A stretch of DNA of 62,934 nt from Bifidobacterium platyrrhinorum (lineage in GTDB: Bacteria > Actinomycetota > Actinomycetes > Actinomycetales > Bifidobacteriaceae), in the NCBI RefSeq assembly GCF_010667645.1, contig NZ_WHZV01000012.1, positions 1 through 62,934 on the forward strand, read 5' to 3'. A program made the translations under genes and the position numbers. This document shows, piece by piece, positions 24,935-33,383 of this stretch (positions are counted from its first letter, which is position 1; each line of letters opens with the position of its first letter). Below the pieces are notes generated by a model. That model saw only the letters and a list, made by a program, of their open reading frames with translations. It was not told the DNA's origin and searched no databases.

Positions 24935-25225
24935 ACGAGGTTCCACATGGCGATCCAGCAGCCGAAGATCGCGACCCTACCGCACCAGTCGTTTTTCTTG
25001 GTGTCCCATAATCGGAAACGGACTTTGTTCACGTCCGCGGTCTCCCAGCGTTGCACGGTGAACTCTCCCGCCTGGATGAAGCCGCTGCCGAAGGGACCGA
25101 TGGTGTAGGCAGCGTAATCCGCTTTCTTGCCGTTCGGGGACTTCACTCCGAAGAGGAACGTCCCGTCCTCGTTCGTCGTGACCGTATGCGACCCACACTG
25201 CACGAACTGCCGAGGGGTTAGCGAA
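24931..25225 (-). CDS. Silent RBP C-terminal module 4
   Basis: From site D (25225-25215) the frame reads SLTPRQFVQCGSHTVTTNED and runs to NDWCGRVAIFGCWIAMWNLV, about 98 residues. There is no start codon or ribosome site. Beta-strand-rich with a tryptophan- and cysteine-containing C-terminus, a plausible small receptor-binding head. It can become active only by recombination at site D. Confidence 0.75.
25215..25225 (-). repeat. Inversion site D
   Basis: TTCGCTAACCC on the minus strand at the start of module 4. Confidence 0.8.
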
Positions 25226-25233
25226 TCCCGCGT

Positions 25234-25585
25234 TCAGCGAATCCACATGGCGTGGCCGCGCGGGAAGCGGTTGGTGCTGCTGGAGGATTGGCTGGACGTA
25301 CGGAAATGGATGTAGCCATCACGGGTGACGCTTACCGATTCCGTCGGCGCGGAAACCAGGTAAAATTCATCGATTTCCGGTATGGCGTTTGTGGGGCGTA
25401 ACTCCTCAGGCAGAGGGCCGCTTTTGTCGTCGCGCCCGGGGCCCAGTCCGGTGAGATTGCCGGTGCATGTGCACCAGCAGTACACGAACCGGCCCACCGC
25501 ACAGGCGGCAACCACCAGCTGGGGGTTGCCCGGTGCGGCCAGGTCTGTCCATCGGACCGTCTGTGGAACGGACTGGGTTAGCGAA
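25234..25585 (-). CDS. Silent RBP C-terminal module 3
   Basis: From site C the frame reads SLTQSVPQTVRWTDLAAPGN and continues through AACAVGRFVYCWCTCTGNLT to NRFPRGHAMWIR, about 117 residues. It is open throughout but lacks a start codon. The domain has an unusual CWCTC cluster. It is the third alternative tip for the receptor-binding protein. Its stop lies 9 bases before site D. Confidence 0.75.
25575..25585 (-). repeat. Inversion site C
   Basis: TTCGCTAACCC on the minus strand at the start of module 3. Confidence 0.8.
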
Positions 25586-25596
25586 TCCCCTGGGTG

Positions 25597-25952
25597 CTAT
25601 TTGTCCTTGACAATCCAAGTGGACTGCAGATAGATGTACGTGCCGACCGGCCAGTCGGATATTCCGCCCGTACCGGTCAGCCGGAGACTGTCCCCGTCCG
25701 TGAGGATCGTGTTTGGTCGGCTGTTCGTTGCCCACGTGAAGTTCTGCTGGTAGCCGTCGAACTCGAACGGCGTGTCGACTATCACCCGGTCGCCATTGCC
25801 GGGCGCGACTGGGTTCCAACTGCCCACGAGACGGACGCTGCCGCCCAATTGGGCGATGTTGCCGACGCGTCGCCAGTTTAGGGGGGTCGAGTTCCTTGAA
25901 GATGCCGGAGAGACCGGGATTGAGCTTTGCCTTCCTTGATTGGGTTAGCGAA
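25597..25952 (-). pseudogene. Silent RBP C-terminal module 2, frameshifted
   Basis: From site B the frame reads SLTQSRKAKLNPGLSGIFKE, but the rest of the domain (WRRVGNIAQLGGSVRLVGSW to TYIYLQSTWIVKDK) lies in another frame. The switch falls at a run of six C on the minus strand (about 25881-25886); five or eight would restore the frame. The WRRVGN block parallels WKRVGD in the expressed module, so the two share a common fold. It may be degenerate, a slippage-controlled version or a sequencing error. Confidence 0.6.
25942..25952 (-). repeat. Inversion site B
   Basis: TTCGCTAACCC on the minus strand at the start of module 2, three bases after the stop of the expressed receptor-binding gene. 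Confidence 0.8.
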
Positions 25953-25954
25953 AG

Positions 25955-26782
25955 CTATCCGATGTATACGGACAGTCCGGAGAGCACGATTTCGGTGCCG
26001 GCGTTGTAGGTGCCGGTCTCGCCGCCGACGAGCTTGACGGTGTTGCTGCCGGCGGCTGCTTCCATGACTATCGACTGCCACCACATGTTGGTGCCCACGA
26101 TGGCGCGGAAGCGGCTCTTGGCCGGAGTCGGCAGGCGGAAGAGCACGTCTCCCGCACTGGGGTTCACGGCGTAATTCGATTTGATGATGCCGGCCAGGAT
26201 CAGCATGTCGCCGACCCGCTTCCATCGCGCCACGCCGCTCGTCACCCATCCTCCTCCCAGGGACAGGTCCCCGGATTGGGTTAGCGAATCCCACACGCTC
26301 TGCATCGGCTTCAAGACGTTGAAGAGCGGGACGGGCGTACCTACGGTGATGCCGTCGAGGGGGATGCGGTAGAGGGGCATGGTGTGAGTGGAAACGTTGC
26401 CCCGGATGTCTCCGGTCGTATAGGTGGGGTCGACGGGTGTGCCGGTGGTGGCGGTGCCCTTGATGACTACGAGGTCGGCTGATTGGATTCCTGCAGTGGT
26501 CTTTGTGTACCGGCAGGCAATCAGGTCGTTACGTTTCATCCCTTGTGCGCCGTTGGTGATGGTCAGCGTCGTGGGCTTCTGGCACGTGACGTGATACCCC
26601 TGCATGACGAGGTCTCCGGTGCCGATGGTGACGCTGTTGGCGGACACGACGTTGATGGCGAGTTGGTCTCCGGTGACGAGGACGTATTCGTCGGCGCCGA
26701 GGATTCCGGCGGTCAGCCCGGCGTCGTCCTCGGGGTTGATGTGCTTCTCTCCGAGGTGGCCTGTGACGAGTTCGCAGCTCAT
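25955..26782 (-). CDS. Receptor-binding/tail-fibre protein with swappable C-terminus
   Basis: A 275-residue protein. The constant N-terminal part (about 1-165: GHLGEKHINPEDDAGLTAGI, GDLVMQGYHVTCQKP, ADLVVIKGTATTGTPVDP) follows a pattern common in tail-tip proteins of gut siphophages. At DSLTQ (site A) it passes into the variable module, now SGDLSLGGGWVTSGVARWKR to GTEIVLSGLSVYIG. The start at 26782 overlaps the previous stop (ATGA). It should attach to the distal tail and recognise the host surface. The four other modules downstream are alternative C-termini. Confidence 0.82.
   Translation of the reverse strand: MSCELVTGHLGEKHINPEDDAGLTAGILGADEYVLVTGDQLAINVVSANSVTIGTGDLVMQGYHVTCQKPTTLTITNGAQGMKRNDLIACRYTKTTAGIQSADLVVIKGTATTGTPVDPTYTTGDIRGNVSTHTMPLYRIPLDGITVGTPVPLFNVLKPMQSVWDSLTQSGDLSLGGGWVTSGVARWKRVGDMLILAGIIKSNYAVNPSAGDVLFRLPTPAKSRFRAIVGTNMWWQSIVMEAAAGSNTVKLVGGETGTYNAGTEIVLSGLSVYIG
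26278..26288 (-). repeat. Inversion site A (expression site)
   Basis: TTCGCTAACCC on the minus strand inside the receptor-binding gene, in the SLT codons that join the constant and variable parts. Confidence 0.8.
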
Positions 26783-27018
26783 GATCTCACCCCCGCGTTC
26801 TGCATCCATGAGTCGAATGCGTTGTCTGCGTCCTTGAGCTTGTTGAGGTATTCCTGCCAGCAGTTCAAGCAGAAGAGGTATTCGTGTCCAGCATTATTCG
26901 CGTCGTAGCGGGTGGTCGAGTACCATTCCTTCATACCGTCTTCGTCGGTGGGCGGATACCATTTGATGGTTTTGCACCGGTCGCATTGGAAGACGGTGCA
27001 GTCGTCGATTCTTGCCAT
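26779..27018 (-). CDS. Small zinc-ribbon-like protein
   Basis: A 79-residue protein starting at 27018 after GGAAGGA. Two cysteine pairs (CDRC at about 12-15 and CLNC at about 50-53) suggest a zinc ribbon. Its stop overlaps the start of the receptor-binding gene. Cotranscribed between the tail-tip endopeptidase-like gene and the receptor-binding gene; function unknown. Confidence 0.6.
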   Translation of the reverse strand: MARIDDCTVFQCDRCKTIKWYPPTDEDGMKEWYSTTRYDANNAGHEYLFCLNCWQEYLNKLKDADNAFDSWMQNAGVRS

Positions 27019-27035
27019 GTGGTGGTTCCTTCCGG

Positions 27036-28004
27036 TTATTCGGCTTCGTAGTCGACGCTCGTCACGTCGCCTGTGACCTTGACGATTTTCTTGACGACGG
27101 TCGCGTCGACGGTGATTCCGGTGATGTTGTCGCGTGCGGAGAGCGTGTCTCCGACGTCGAGCAGGATGCCGGCTCCGTCTCTGACGGTTGCGGACACGTC
27201 GCCTTGGGATTGTTCGTCGAGGAGTTTCTGTCGGGTTTTTTCGTTGAGTTCGGCGAGTTCGAGGTTGTTGTAGTCGTAGGTCTCTGTGATCTCGTCGATG
27301 CCGGTCATGGATTGCGTCTGGCTGACATTGCCTTTTTCGTCCGCGTACCAGTGGGTGATGATGCGGGCTGCGAGGTCGCCTTTGCCCATGCCGATCAGGT
27401 GGTTGACGCGTCGCCAGGTGCGGGTGGCGTCGAAGTCGAGGATGTCGCTGTCGATGGTGTCGCCGTAGTGGGCGGCGGGTTCGGCCCATACGTCCACGTG
27501 TCCGGACCGGTATGCGAGGCGCAATTTCAGGCCGTTGGCCTTGCACATGGCAGTCAGCCCCGTGTATGCGTCGATGTACCGGTCGAATTGGAAAGCGTTG
27601 ACGGTGGGGTTGACTCCGGCCGGCTGATTGGCTTGGAAGAATGGCGTGAGTCCGATGCGGGAGAGAAGCGAGGCGATGACCGTGCCGGCGGCGCCTGACA
27701 CTGTCAGGTAGTCCTTGCCCTTGTCGGGCTGGAGTACCTTGCCGGCGAGGATGCCGTGCCAGGTACGCCCGGTGTAGGTGAGCGTGGATCCGGATGCGTC
27801 GAGCTGGTCGCGCATCGCGTCGACGACGCCGCCGCATTCGCCGCCGTCCATGTAGACGAGGGCGCCGGCGGGGATGAGTCTGGCGGCGGTGAGTTCGAAG
27901 TCGTTTTCGCCATTGTCTCCGCTCCCCCACGCGAGGTCGAGGGTGAAGTCCTGCAGGCATGCGTCGTCGCGCCGATCGGCGTCGGTCACGATGAGGTCAG
28001 CCAT
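27036..28004 (-). CDS. Tail-tip protein (tail-associated, Tal/gp18-like)
   Basis: A 322-residue protein. I place the start at MADLIVTDADRRDD (28004), overlapping the distal tail gene by 19 bases. Features include the N-terminal FTLDLAWGSGDNGENDFELT segment, FDRYIDAYTGLTAMCKANGL in the middle and LAELNEKTRQKLLDEQSQGD near the end. These match siphovirus tail proteins that follow Dit and form the tail hub (Gp37/ReqiPepy6-like). Gene order tape measure, Dit, this protein, receptor-binding protein is canonical. No catalytic motif is visible. Confidence 0.75.
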   Translation of the reverse strand: MADLIVTDADRRDDACLQDFTLDLAWGSGDNGENDFELTAARLIPAGALVYMDGGECGGVVDAMRDQLDASGSTLTYTGRTWHGILAGKVLQPDKGKDYLTVSGAAGTVIASLLSRIGLTPFFQANQPAGVNPTVNAFQFDRYIDAYTGLTAMCKANGLKLRLAYRSGHVDVWAEPAAHYGDTIDSDILDFDATRTWRRVNHLIGMGKGDLAARIITHWYADEKGNVSQTQSMTGIDEITETYDYNNLELAELNEKTRQKLLDEQSQGDVSATVRDGAGILLDVGDTLSARDNITGITVDATVVKKIVKVTGDVTSVDYEAE

Positions 28005-28846
28005 GCGGGTGTGCTCCTTTCCTCGTAGACGGTCAGATCGAAGCCGAAGCCGCGCCATGCGACATCACTCGTGCCGGCAGGGATGGGTTGGAAGATGTAT
28101 TCGCCCCCGTCTAGCCCGGTACCGCGGCGAGCGCTGGAGAATACGTTCTCCGTGTCGCCGTTCTCGTGCGTCATGACGACGGTCCGGTTTCCGTCGACGC
28201 TTTCCACGGTCACGTACGCGCCCGTGGGGATGGTTATGTCGAGCGCGTACAGGTTCTCGCCGATGGTGATTTGAGGGTTCGCGGCCGGCCCGTAGATGAC
28301 CATGCGGAATGGCATGGGCGCTGCGGCCGGGTTGGTGACGGTCTGGCCGCGCGAGCCGGGCGCGTAGTCGTATGGATAGTCGTACGGGTAGTCGAGGTCG
28401 AGGTCCGGTACGAGCTCGTCGGCCAGGTATTGCTGCACGTCGCCGGGCTTGCGCCAGACGCCGTCCAGGAGTGCGATGGAGAATTCGAAGGTGGCGGGTC
28501 CGGGCGGATCGTAGTCTGGCGTGACGCCGGTGACGAGCGCGTTCTGCGACCAGCCGTCCACTCGTAGGGTGCCGGCGACCCCGCGGCCGCCTAGTGGGGT
28601 GGCGGCGGCCATGTCCGCGTCGAAGAGGCGGCAGGCCTCGTCGAGTTGGGTCAGGTCGCCGCACGTGCCGGTCAGGCTCACCGTTGTCGCCTTGCGTACC
28701 GCGGACTCGATGCCGTGGGAGGCGAGTTCCACATCCCACGAGTGGGTGCGTAGGGACTCGATGCGCCTGACCATGATGCCGGCCGGGTCGATGAGATCTA
28801 TCACCCGCTGTGGGTTCGCCCCGCAGCTGTAGGTCATGCTTCTCAT
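27986..28846 (-). CDS. Distal tail protein (Dit)-like
   Basis: A 286-residue protein starting at 28846 with AAAGGAGA upstream. Its position directly after the tape measure gene, length and two-domain beta layout fit a distal tail protein. The N-terminal belt domain carries MVRRIESLRTHSWDVELASH, and the C-terminal part PFRMVIYGPAANPQITIGEN looks galectin-like. A repetitive DYPYDYPYDY lies between the domains. Dit forms the hexameric hub joining the tail tube to the adhesion device. Confidence 0.8.
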   Translation of the reverse strand: MRSMTYSCGANPQRVIDLIDPAGIMVRRIESLRTHSWDVELASHGIESAVRKATTVSLTGTCGDLTQLDEACRLFDADMAAATPLGGRGVAGTLRVDGWSQNALVTGVTPDYDPPGPATFEFSIALLDGVWRKPGDVQQYLADELVPDLDLDYPYDYPYDYAPGSRGQTVTNPAAAPMPFRMVIYGPAANPQITIGENLYALDITIPTGAYVTVESVDGNRTVVMTHENGDTENVFSSARRGTGLDGGEYIFQPIPAGTSDVAWRGFGFDLTVYEERSTPAWLTSS

Positions 28847-28860
28847 CTTCCGGTCTCCTT

Positions 28861-31800
28861 TCAGACGATGCCGAGCACGCGCTTGCTTTCACGGATGGTC
28901 ATGCCGGGCGCGTACTTGGCGATGATCGGGCCGATGTCTCCATGGAAGGACCGCAGGTCCGAGCGCAACCCACGGATTTCTTCCAAGAGGGTCGGGATGT
29001 CGGAGGCCATTGACGCGGGAGTGCTGCCAGCGTCGGACATGCCGGATCCGGCGGCGACACCGTTCACCTTCAGCCCGGACACGGCCAGTCGTGTGCCGGC
29101 GACACGGGAGCTGATTCCCTCCATCACTTTCCCGATGGAATTCTCCGCATCCGAAGACGCTGAGTCCATGCCCTCGGCGAGGCCCCTCACGAGCGCTCGA
29201 CCCGAGTACGGGGTCCAGCCGCGTCCTGAGAACGGCCCCTCCTTGGCCGGCGAGTGCGGGAGGAAGGAGGCGATTTTGCTCATGACGCCTTTGATGGCGC
29301 TGCCGGCGGCTCCGATCATGCCGGTGATGCCGTCGATGAGGCCTTGGACGATGGCTTTGCCTGCGCTGAGGAGGAGTGTGCCTGCGCCGGCGAAGACGCC
29401 TTTGATGGCGCTGGTGACGCCGCTGAGTGCGCTGCGTGCTCCGCTGGCCGCGTTGGATAGGACGCTTTTGAAAGCGTTCCATGCTGCGGACCAGTTGCCG
29501 CTGATTAAGGCGGATACCATGCTGATGACGCCGGACACGATGCCGACCACGGCTTGGATGACTCCGCCGATGCCGTTGATGACTCCGGATACATATGGGA
29601 GCATCGACTGGATTGTGGGTAGCAGTAGCCCGGTGATGAAGCCCACGATGGTGGAGATTACGGACCCTACTACGCTCAGGATGCTCTGGATGACCGGAAG
29701 CAGCTGCTGGATGATGCCGACGATTCCCGCCACGGCTTCGGTGATGACCGTCACCAGCTGTTGGATTACGGGCGCGATGACCGTGATCACTTGGCTGATG
29801 AAATCCATCACCTGCTGGATGATGGGTAGGAGGATGTCGACGATTTGTGCGGCGACCTCGGCGATCATCGTGATGATCTGCGCGGCCGGCGGCAGCAGTC
29901 CGGCAATCAGTTCGGCCAGTGGCGGCAGGATGCTCGACACGAGCTGCCCGATGACGGGCATGATCGCGGTCACGGCGGCCATGAGCGGTTCCATGACCGT
30001 GGGTATGAGCGGCATGAGCGTCTGGATGATGCTGCCGATGGCGGGGATGAGCGTTCCGATTGTGTCCGTGATGGCGGGCAGGATCTGCTTGACCGCGGAT
30101 TGGATGCTTTTCGCCATCGCGTCGAAGGCAGGTTGCATGCCCGTGATTTCGCCCTTGAACTGGCTGAATATGGCGGTGACCTGATCGCCGAACGCGTCAC
30201 GGAGTTCGGGCGTGGTCGCGACGAGCGCGGCGATGGCGGACACCAGGATTCCGATGGGGCCGCCCAGGGCGGACAGTGGGGCGGTCAGACCGCTCAGGGC
30301 GCCGCCGAGCAGCGGGATGTTGGATAGGAGCGGGGCTATGCCTCCGATGCCCAGTGCGGTGAAGGCCGCGACCAAGGGGGCGATGGCTCCCTGTATCGGT
30401 TTGATGAAGTCCCCGAAGCCGGAGAAGACGTCGGAGACCGCGTCCACTGCTTCCTGGAAGGGTTTGGGTAGCAGGTCGACGAGTCCGGAGAAGAGGCTGG
30501 GGATCGCCGCGACGATGCCCTTGGCGATCTGGCCGATGCGGGGAAGGATGTTCTTCAGCGCGGTGCCGATGGATTCGGCGAGCTGTTGGGACAGGGCGCC
30601 CATGTCGGCGTTTTCCTGTCCGAGGCCGGCGAGCCAGTTCGACCAGGCGGCCTTCATCGAGTTGACGCTGCCCTCGATGGTGGTCGCGGCTTCTTTGGCG
30701 GTGGTGCCGCTGATGCCCATTTCCTTCTGGACGCGGCTGATGGCCTCGACGACGTCGGAGAAGCTGTCGATGCTCAGGTCGTTGCCGTCCTTGAGCACGC
30801 CGGGCAGCTTGTTCGCGTCGTCGATGAGTCTCTGCAGCTCGGTCTTCGTACCGCCGTACCCGAGCTTGAGATTGTCCAGCATCGCGTAGTTGCCGCGGGC
30901 GAGCGACTGGTAGGTCTGCTGGATGCTGCCGATGTCGGTGCCCATCTTGTTGGCGTTGTCCGACATGTCGATGATGGCCTGATTGCCGAATTCGGCGGCC
31001 TTGGCGGTATCCCCGCCGAGGGAGCTCACGAGGCTTGCGGCGAAGCTCGTGACCTGGTTCATGTAATCGTTCGCGCTGACGCCGGCCGTTTTGTACGCTT
31101 CGGCCGCGTACCGTTGCACGGTGCCGGACGCGCCCTTGAAGAGGGTGTCGACGCCGCCGACGGCCTGCTCCCATGTGGCGTACGCGTCGAGCGCCTGCTT
31201 GCCCGCGGCGACGACGCTCGCGCCGATGGCCGCGGCCCCGGCTCCGATGGCGGCGACCGCACCGGTGGCGAGCCCCTTCAGGTGGGACAGGGCGCCGGAG
31301 GCGAGATTGGAGAAGCCGCTGACCGCGGTGGATGCCATGCCGCCGAGGGCGCTGCCTATGGCACCGGCGGCACTCTGCGCCCCGGTGGGGAGTTTTGCCC
31401 ATACGGCGGATGCGGAGGTGGCGATGTTGCCGGCATAGGTCTTGACCGCTCCCCCGACCTTGTTCATCGTGCTCGACATGATCGGCGAGACGATGGAGCC
31501 GAATTTTCGGAATGGGGCGGCCATGGTGTTGGCGACGGGGGCGAGCGTGGTCGCGATCTTGCCGCCGAATTCACGGACGGGAGCGGTCCACGTCGCGACG
31601 GCGGTTTTGATGGTGGAGCCGGTGTTCGCAGCCCATGTGCGGAATGGGGCGGTCCACGTCGCGATTTTCGATCCGAAGGACGTGCCGATGCCGGAGGCCC
31701 ACGAGGCGAGATTGGACCCCCAGCCCTTGAGCGTGCTCTGCGCGGCGGTGACCGCGGCTTTCAGGCCATTGCTGATTTTCGCGCCTGCCTGTACGGCGAA

Positions 31801-32514
31801 TCCGGACAGGGCCTGGGTGGCGGTGGATGCGAAGCCGGTGATTTTGGAGCCGAGCGGCTTCCAGACCGCGTCGATGCCGATCAGGCTACGGGCGAGGGAG
31901 CCTATCGCGCCGGACAGGCCGGTGAACGACGACTGGCCGCGGTCCATGGACTGGAAGCCGCTGAGGAAGGAGCTCGCCATGGTGCGCATGGACACCGTGG
32001 TTTTGCCGGTTTCCTTGACGAGTTCGGCTTCGGCGGCTTTCAGCACCTTCTTGGCCGCGGCGAGTTTCTCCGCGGCCGCGTTGGACTTGTCCAGGGCGAC
32101 GGACTGGCGCAGCTGCGCCTGCTCGAGTCTGATGGACGCGGCCTGAGCCTGGGTGCTGTCGGCCCCGTATTTCTTGACGGCGGCGTTGAGCTTGTCCTGG
32201 GCGGCCTGCACCTGCACGGTGGCCTGCCGGTAGTTCAGCAGTGCGGCGGACGCCTTGCTGGATGCCTGCGCCACGTCCCTCTGGAACGGTTTGAGCGCGT
32301 CCTTGGCCATGTCTCCGGAGTTCGCCCGGAATCCCGTCTTGAAGCTGGTGCCGAAGGCCTTGCCGAGTTTCGACCCGGTGCCGAATGCGGTGCCGAAGGT
32401 TTTGGCTCCGGCCTTGCCGGCGGTCTTCATGCCCTTGTTGACCGCGCTGCGGAACCCCTTCATGGTGGGGAATATCGAGATATGGCCGGTACCGACCTCG
32501 GCGCCGTTCGCCAT
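28861..32514 (-). CDS. Tape measure protein
   Basis: A 1217-residue protein, the longest in the prophage, starting after AGGAGGTGACGC. It has the expected N-terminal charged helices (KASAALLNYRQATVQVQAAQ), a central hydrophobic part with many alanine/glycine-rich and IxxL-type repeats (GIVGIIQQLLPVIQSILSVV) and a C-terminal region with PHSPAKEGPFSGRGWTPYSG. At roughly 1.5 angstrom per residue it predicts a tail of about 180 nm. It is preceded by the frameshifted G/GT chaperone genes, as usual. Confidence 0.92.
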   Translation of the reverse strand: MANGAEVGTGHISIFPTMKGFRSAVNKGMKTAGKAGAKTFGTAFGTGSKLGKAFGTSFKTGFRANSGDMAKDALKPFQRDVAQASSKASAALLNYRQATVQVQAAQDKLNAAVKKYGADSTQAQAASIRLEQAQLRQSVALDKSNAAAEKLAAAKKVLKAAEAELVKETGKTTVSMRTMASSFLSGFQSMDRGQSSFTGLSGAIGSLARSLIGIDAVWKPLGSKITGFASTATQALSGFAVQAGAKISNGLKAAVTAAQSTLKGWGSNLASWASGIGTSFGSKIATWTAPFRTWAANTGSTIKTAVATWTAPVREFGGKIATTLAPVANTMAAPFRKFGSIVSPIMSSTMNKVGGAVKTYAGNIATSASAVWAKLPTGAQSAAGAIGSALGGMASTAVSGFSNLASGALSHLKGLATGAVAAIGAGAAAIGASVVAAGKQALDAYATWEQAVGGVDTLFKGASGTVQRYAAEAYKTAGVSANDYMNQVTSFAASLVSSLGGDTAKAAEFGNQAIIDMSDNANKMGTDIGSIQQTYQSLARGNYAMLDNLKLGYGGTKTELQRLIDDANKLPGVLKDGNDLSIDSFSDVVEAISRVQKEMGISGTTAKEAATTIEGSVNSMKAAWSNWLAGLGQENADMGALSQQLAESIGTALKNILPRIGQIAKGIVAAIPSLFSGLVDLLPKPFQEAVDAVSDVFSGFGDFIKPIQGAIAPLVAAFTALGIGGIAPLLSNIPLLGGALSGLTAPLSALGGPIGILVSAIAALVATTPELRDAFGDQVTAIFSQFKGEITGMQPAFDAMAKSIQSAVKQILPAITDTIGTLIPAIGSIIQTLMPLIPTVMEPLMAAVTAIMPVIGQLVSSILPPLAELIAGLLPPAAQIITMIAEVAAQIVDILLPIIQQVMDFISQVITVIAPVIQQLVTVITEAVAGIVGIIQQLLPVIQSILSVVGSVISTIVGFITGLLLPTIQSMLPYVSGVINGIGGVIQAVVGIVSGVISMVSALISGNWSAAWNAFKSVLSNAASGARSALSGVTSAIKGVFAGAGTLLLSAGKAIVQGLIDGITGMIGAAGSAIKGVMSKIASFLPHSPAKEGPFSGRGWTPYSGRALVRGLAEGMDSASSDAENSIGKVMEGISSRVAGTRLAVSGLKVNGVAAGSGMSDAGSTPASMASDIPTLLEEIRGLRSDLRSFHGDIGPIIAKYAPGMTIRESKRVLGIV

Positions 32515-32540
32515 GCGTCACCTCCTAGTGGGGATGTGGA

Positions 32541-33259
32541 TTATCTGTCGAAAAGGCCGCTGAGCTGCGAGTCCGCCTCGGCTCGCTCCTCCTCGCTCGG
32601 TGTCCACTGCTCGGCCTGGCCGGACAGGTCGCCGAGCAGTCCGTGCGCTCCCATGGCGGATGCGGCGATGATGCCGGTCGCATCCAATGGAAGGGGCATG
32701 TGGAATGTGGCGGCGCCAATGTGGGTGGATGGGTCGCCGGCGAGGGTTTCATACAGGGCGATGGCGTCGGCGAAGCGGAGTCGGCCGCCGAGGTCGGCGG
32801 TCAGGCTCCATCCGCGGGTTGCGAAGTCTGCGCGCGGCGCCTTGCCGTCATCGCCGGCGACTACTTCGCAGAACCATCGGATTTTCCCAGGTCGACGCCC
32901 TGGGTGCGGGTGATGGTCTCGCCGTAGTCGGCGAGGATGTTCATGACGACCTGCACCGGCTCGTCGGCCAGCTGGTCGGCCTGCTTCTGGCCGGCGAAGG
33001 CGGCGAGGATGCCGGAGACCGCGTCGATGCTCTCCGCGTCCGTGTCCGCGTTCGTGAGGCGCTTGAAGTCGTTGAGGCTGAGCAGCAGCGGCAGCTTGTA
33101 GATGCGCTTGGACGGCGCGAGCGCCCAGTATTCGTCGTTCTTGATGATGTGGCGGACGGTGAGATGGCCGGCGACGGCCTTGATGGCCTTCTCGTCCTGC
33201 GTCTCGTCCCATGAGTCGAAGTCCTCGATGGACGGCTGGTATTCAGTGGTCTTGGACAT
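32541..33259 (-). CDS. Tail assembly chaperone GT (made by -1 frameshift)
   Basis: The G frame (33259-32861) and the T frame (ending at 32541) overlap, with a slippery GGGAAAA between them. Slippage would join VDLGK to IRWFCEVVAGDDG and continue to EADSQLSGLFDR, giving a fusion of about 239 residues. G/GT pairs upstream of the tape measure gene bind it during tail assembly and are not in the virion. The T part has no ribosome site of its own. Confidence 0.85.
32861..33259 (-). CDS. Tail assembly chaperone G
   Basis: A 132-residue acidic protein (SIEDFDSWDETQDEKAIKAV, LADYGETITRTQGVDLGKSD) that ends 21-23 bases after the slippery site. This is the unshifted product of the G/GT pair. It lies between the tail tube gene and the tape measure gene, its standard place. 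Confidence 0.85.
   Translation of the reverse strand: MSKTTEYQPSIEDFDSWDETQDEKAIKAVAGHLTVRHIIKNDEYWALAPSKRIYKLPLLLSLNDFKRLTNADTDAESIDAVSGILAAFAGQKQADQLADEPVQVVMNILADYGETITRTQGVDLGKSDGSAK
32882..32888 (-). promoter_or_regulatory. -1 frameshift slippery heptamer (tail chaperone)
   Basis: G GGA AAA in the zero frame of gene G; both tRNAs can re-pair after a one-base backward slip. The same heptamer is used at the end of the capsid gene. Confidence 0.8.
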
Positions 33260-33322
33260 GGTTCACCCTTTGCTCGGATACGCGTATGGGACCCTTTGCG
33301 GTTGAGAGAGGAAGGGAAAGGT

Positions 33323-33361
33323 CCCCGCGGGTCTGAAAGGGTCCGAAAGAGGCCCGCGGGG
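33323..33361 (-). terminator. Partial terminator after the tail tube gene
   Basis: Arms CCCCGCGGG (33323-33331) and CCCGCGGGG (33353-33361) form a GC-rich hairpin between the major tail protein and the chaperone genes. It may lower transcription of downstream tail genes relative to the abundant tube protein. Confidence 0.5.
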
Positions 33362-33383
33362 AGGAATCAGGGTCGACGCCGGA

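Larger units (their letters stand above)
24559..26288. mobile_element. Invertible receptor-binding cassette array (shufflon-like)
   Basis: Five copies of the core TTCGCTAACCC occur: one on the plus strand (24559-24569) and four on the minus strand (ends at 25225, 25585, 25952, 26288). Each begins a separate C-terminal coding module, and all are used in the same reading frame (SLT). Four modules point left and one points right, converging on each other at 24931-24934. Recombination between the plus-strand site and any minus-strand site inverts the DNA between them. Only the module joined to the constant region at 26288 can be expressed. Confidence 0.85.

Noticed and set aside
24559..26288. Diversity-generating retroelement as the source of tail-tip variation
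   Set aside because: No reverse transcriptase and no template/variable repeat pair with adenine-specific changes are visible; a recombinase and inverted short sites explain the cassettes.
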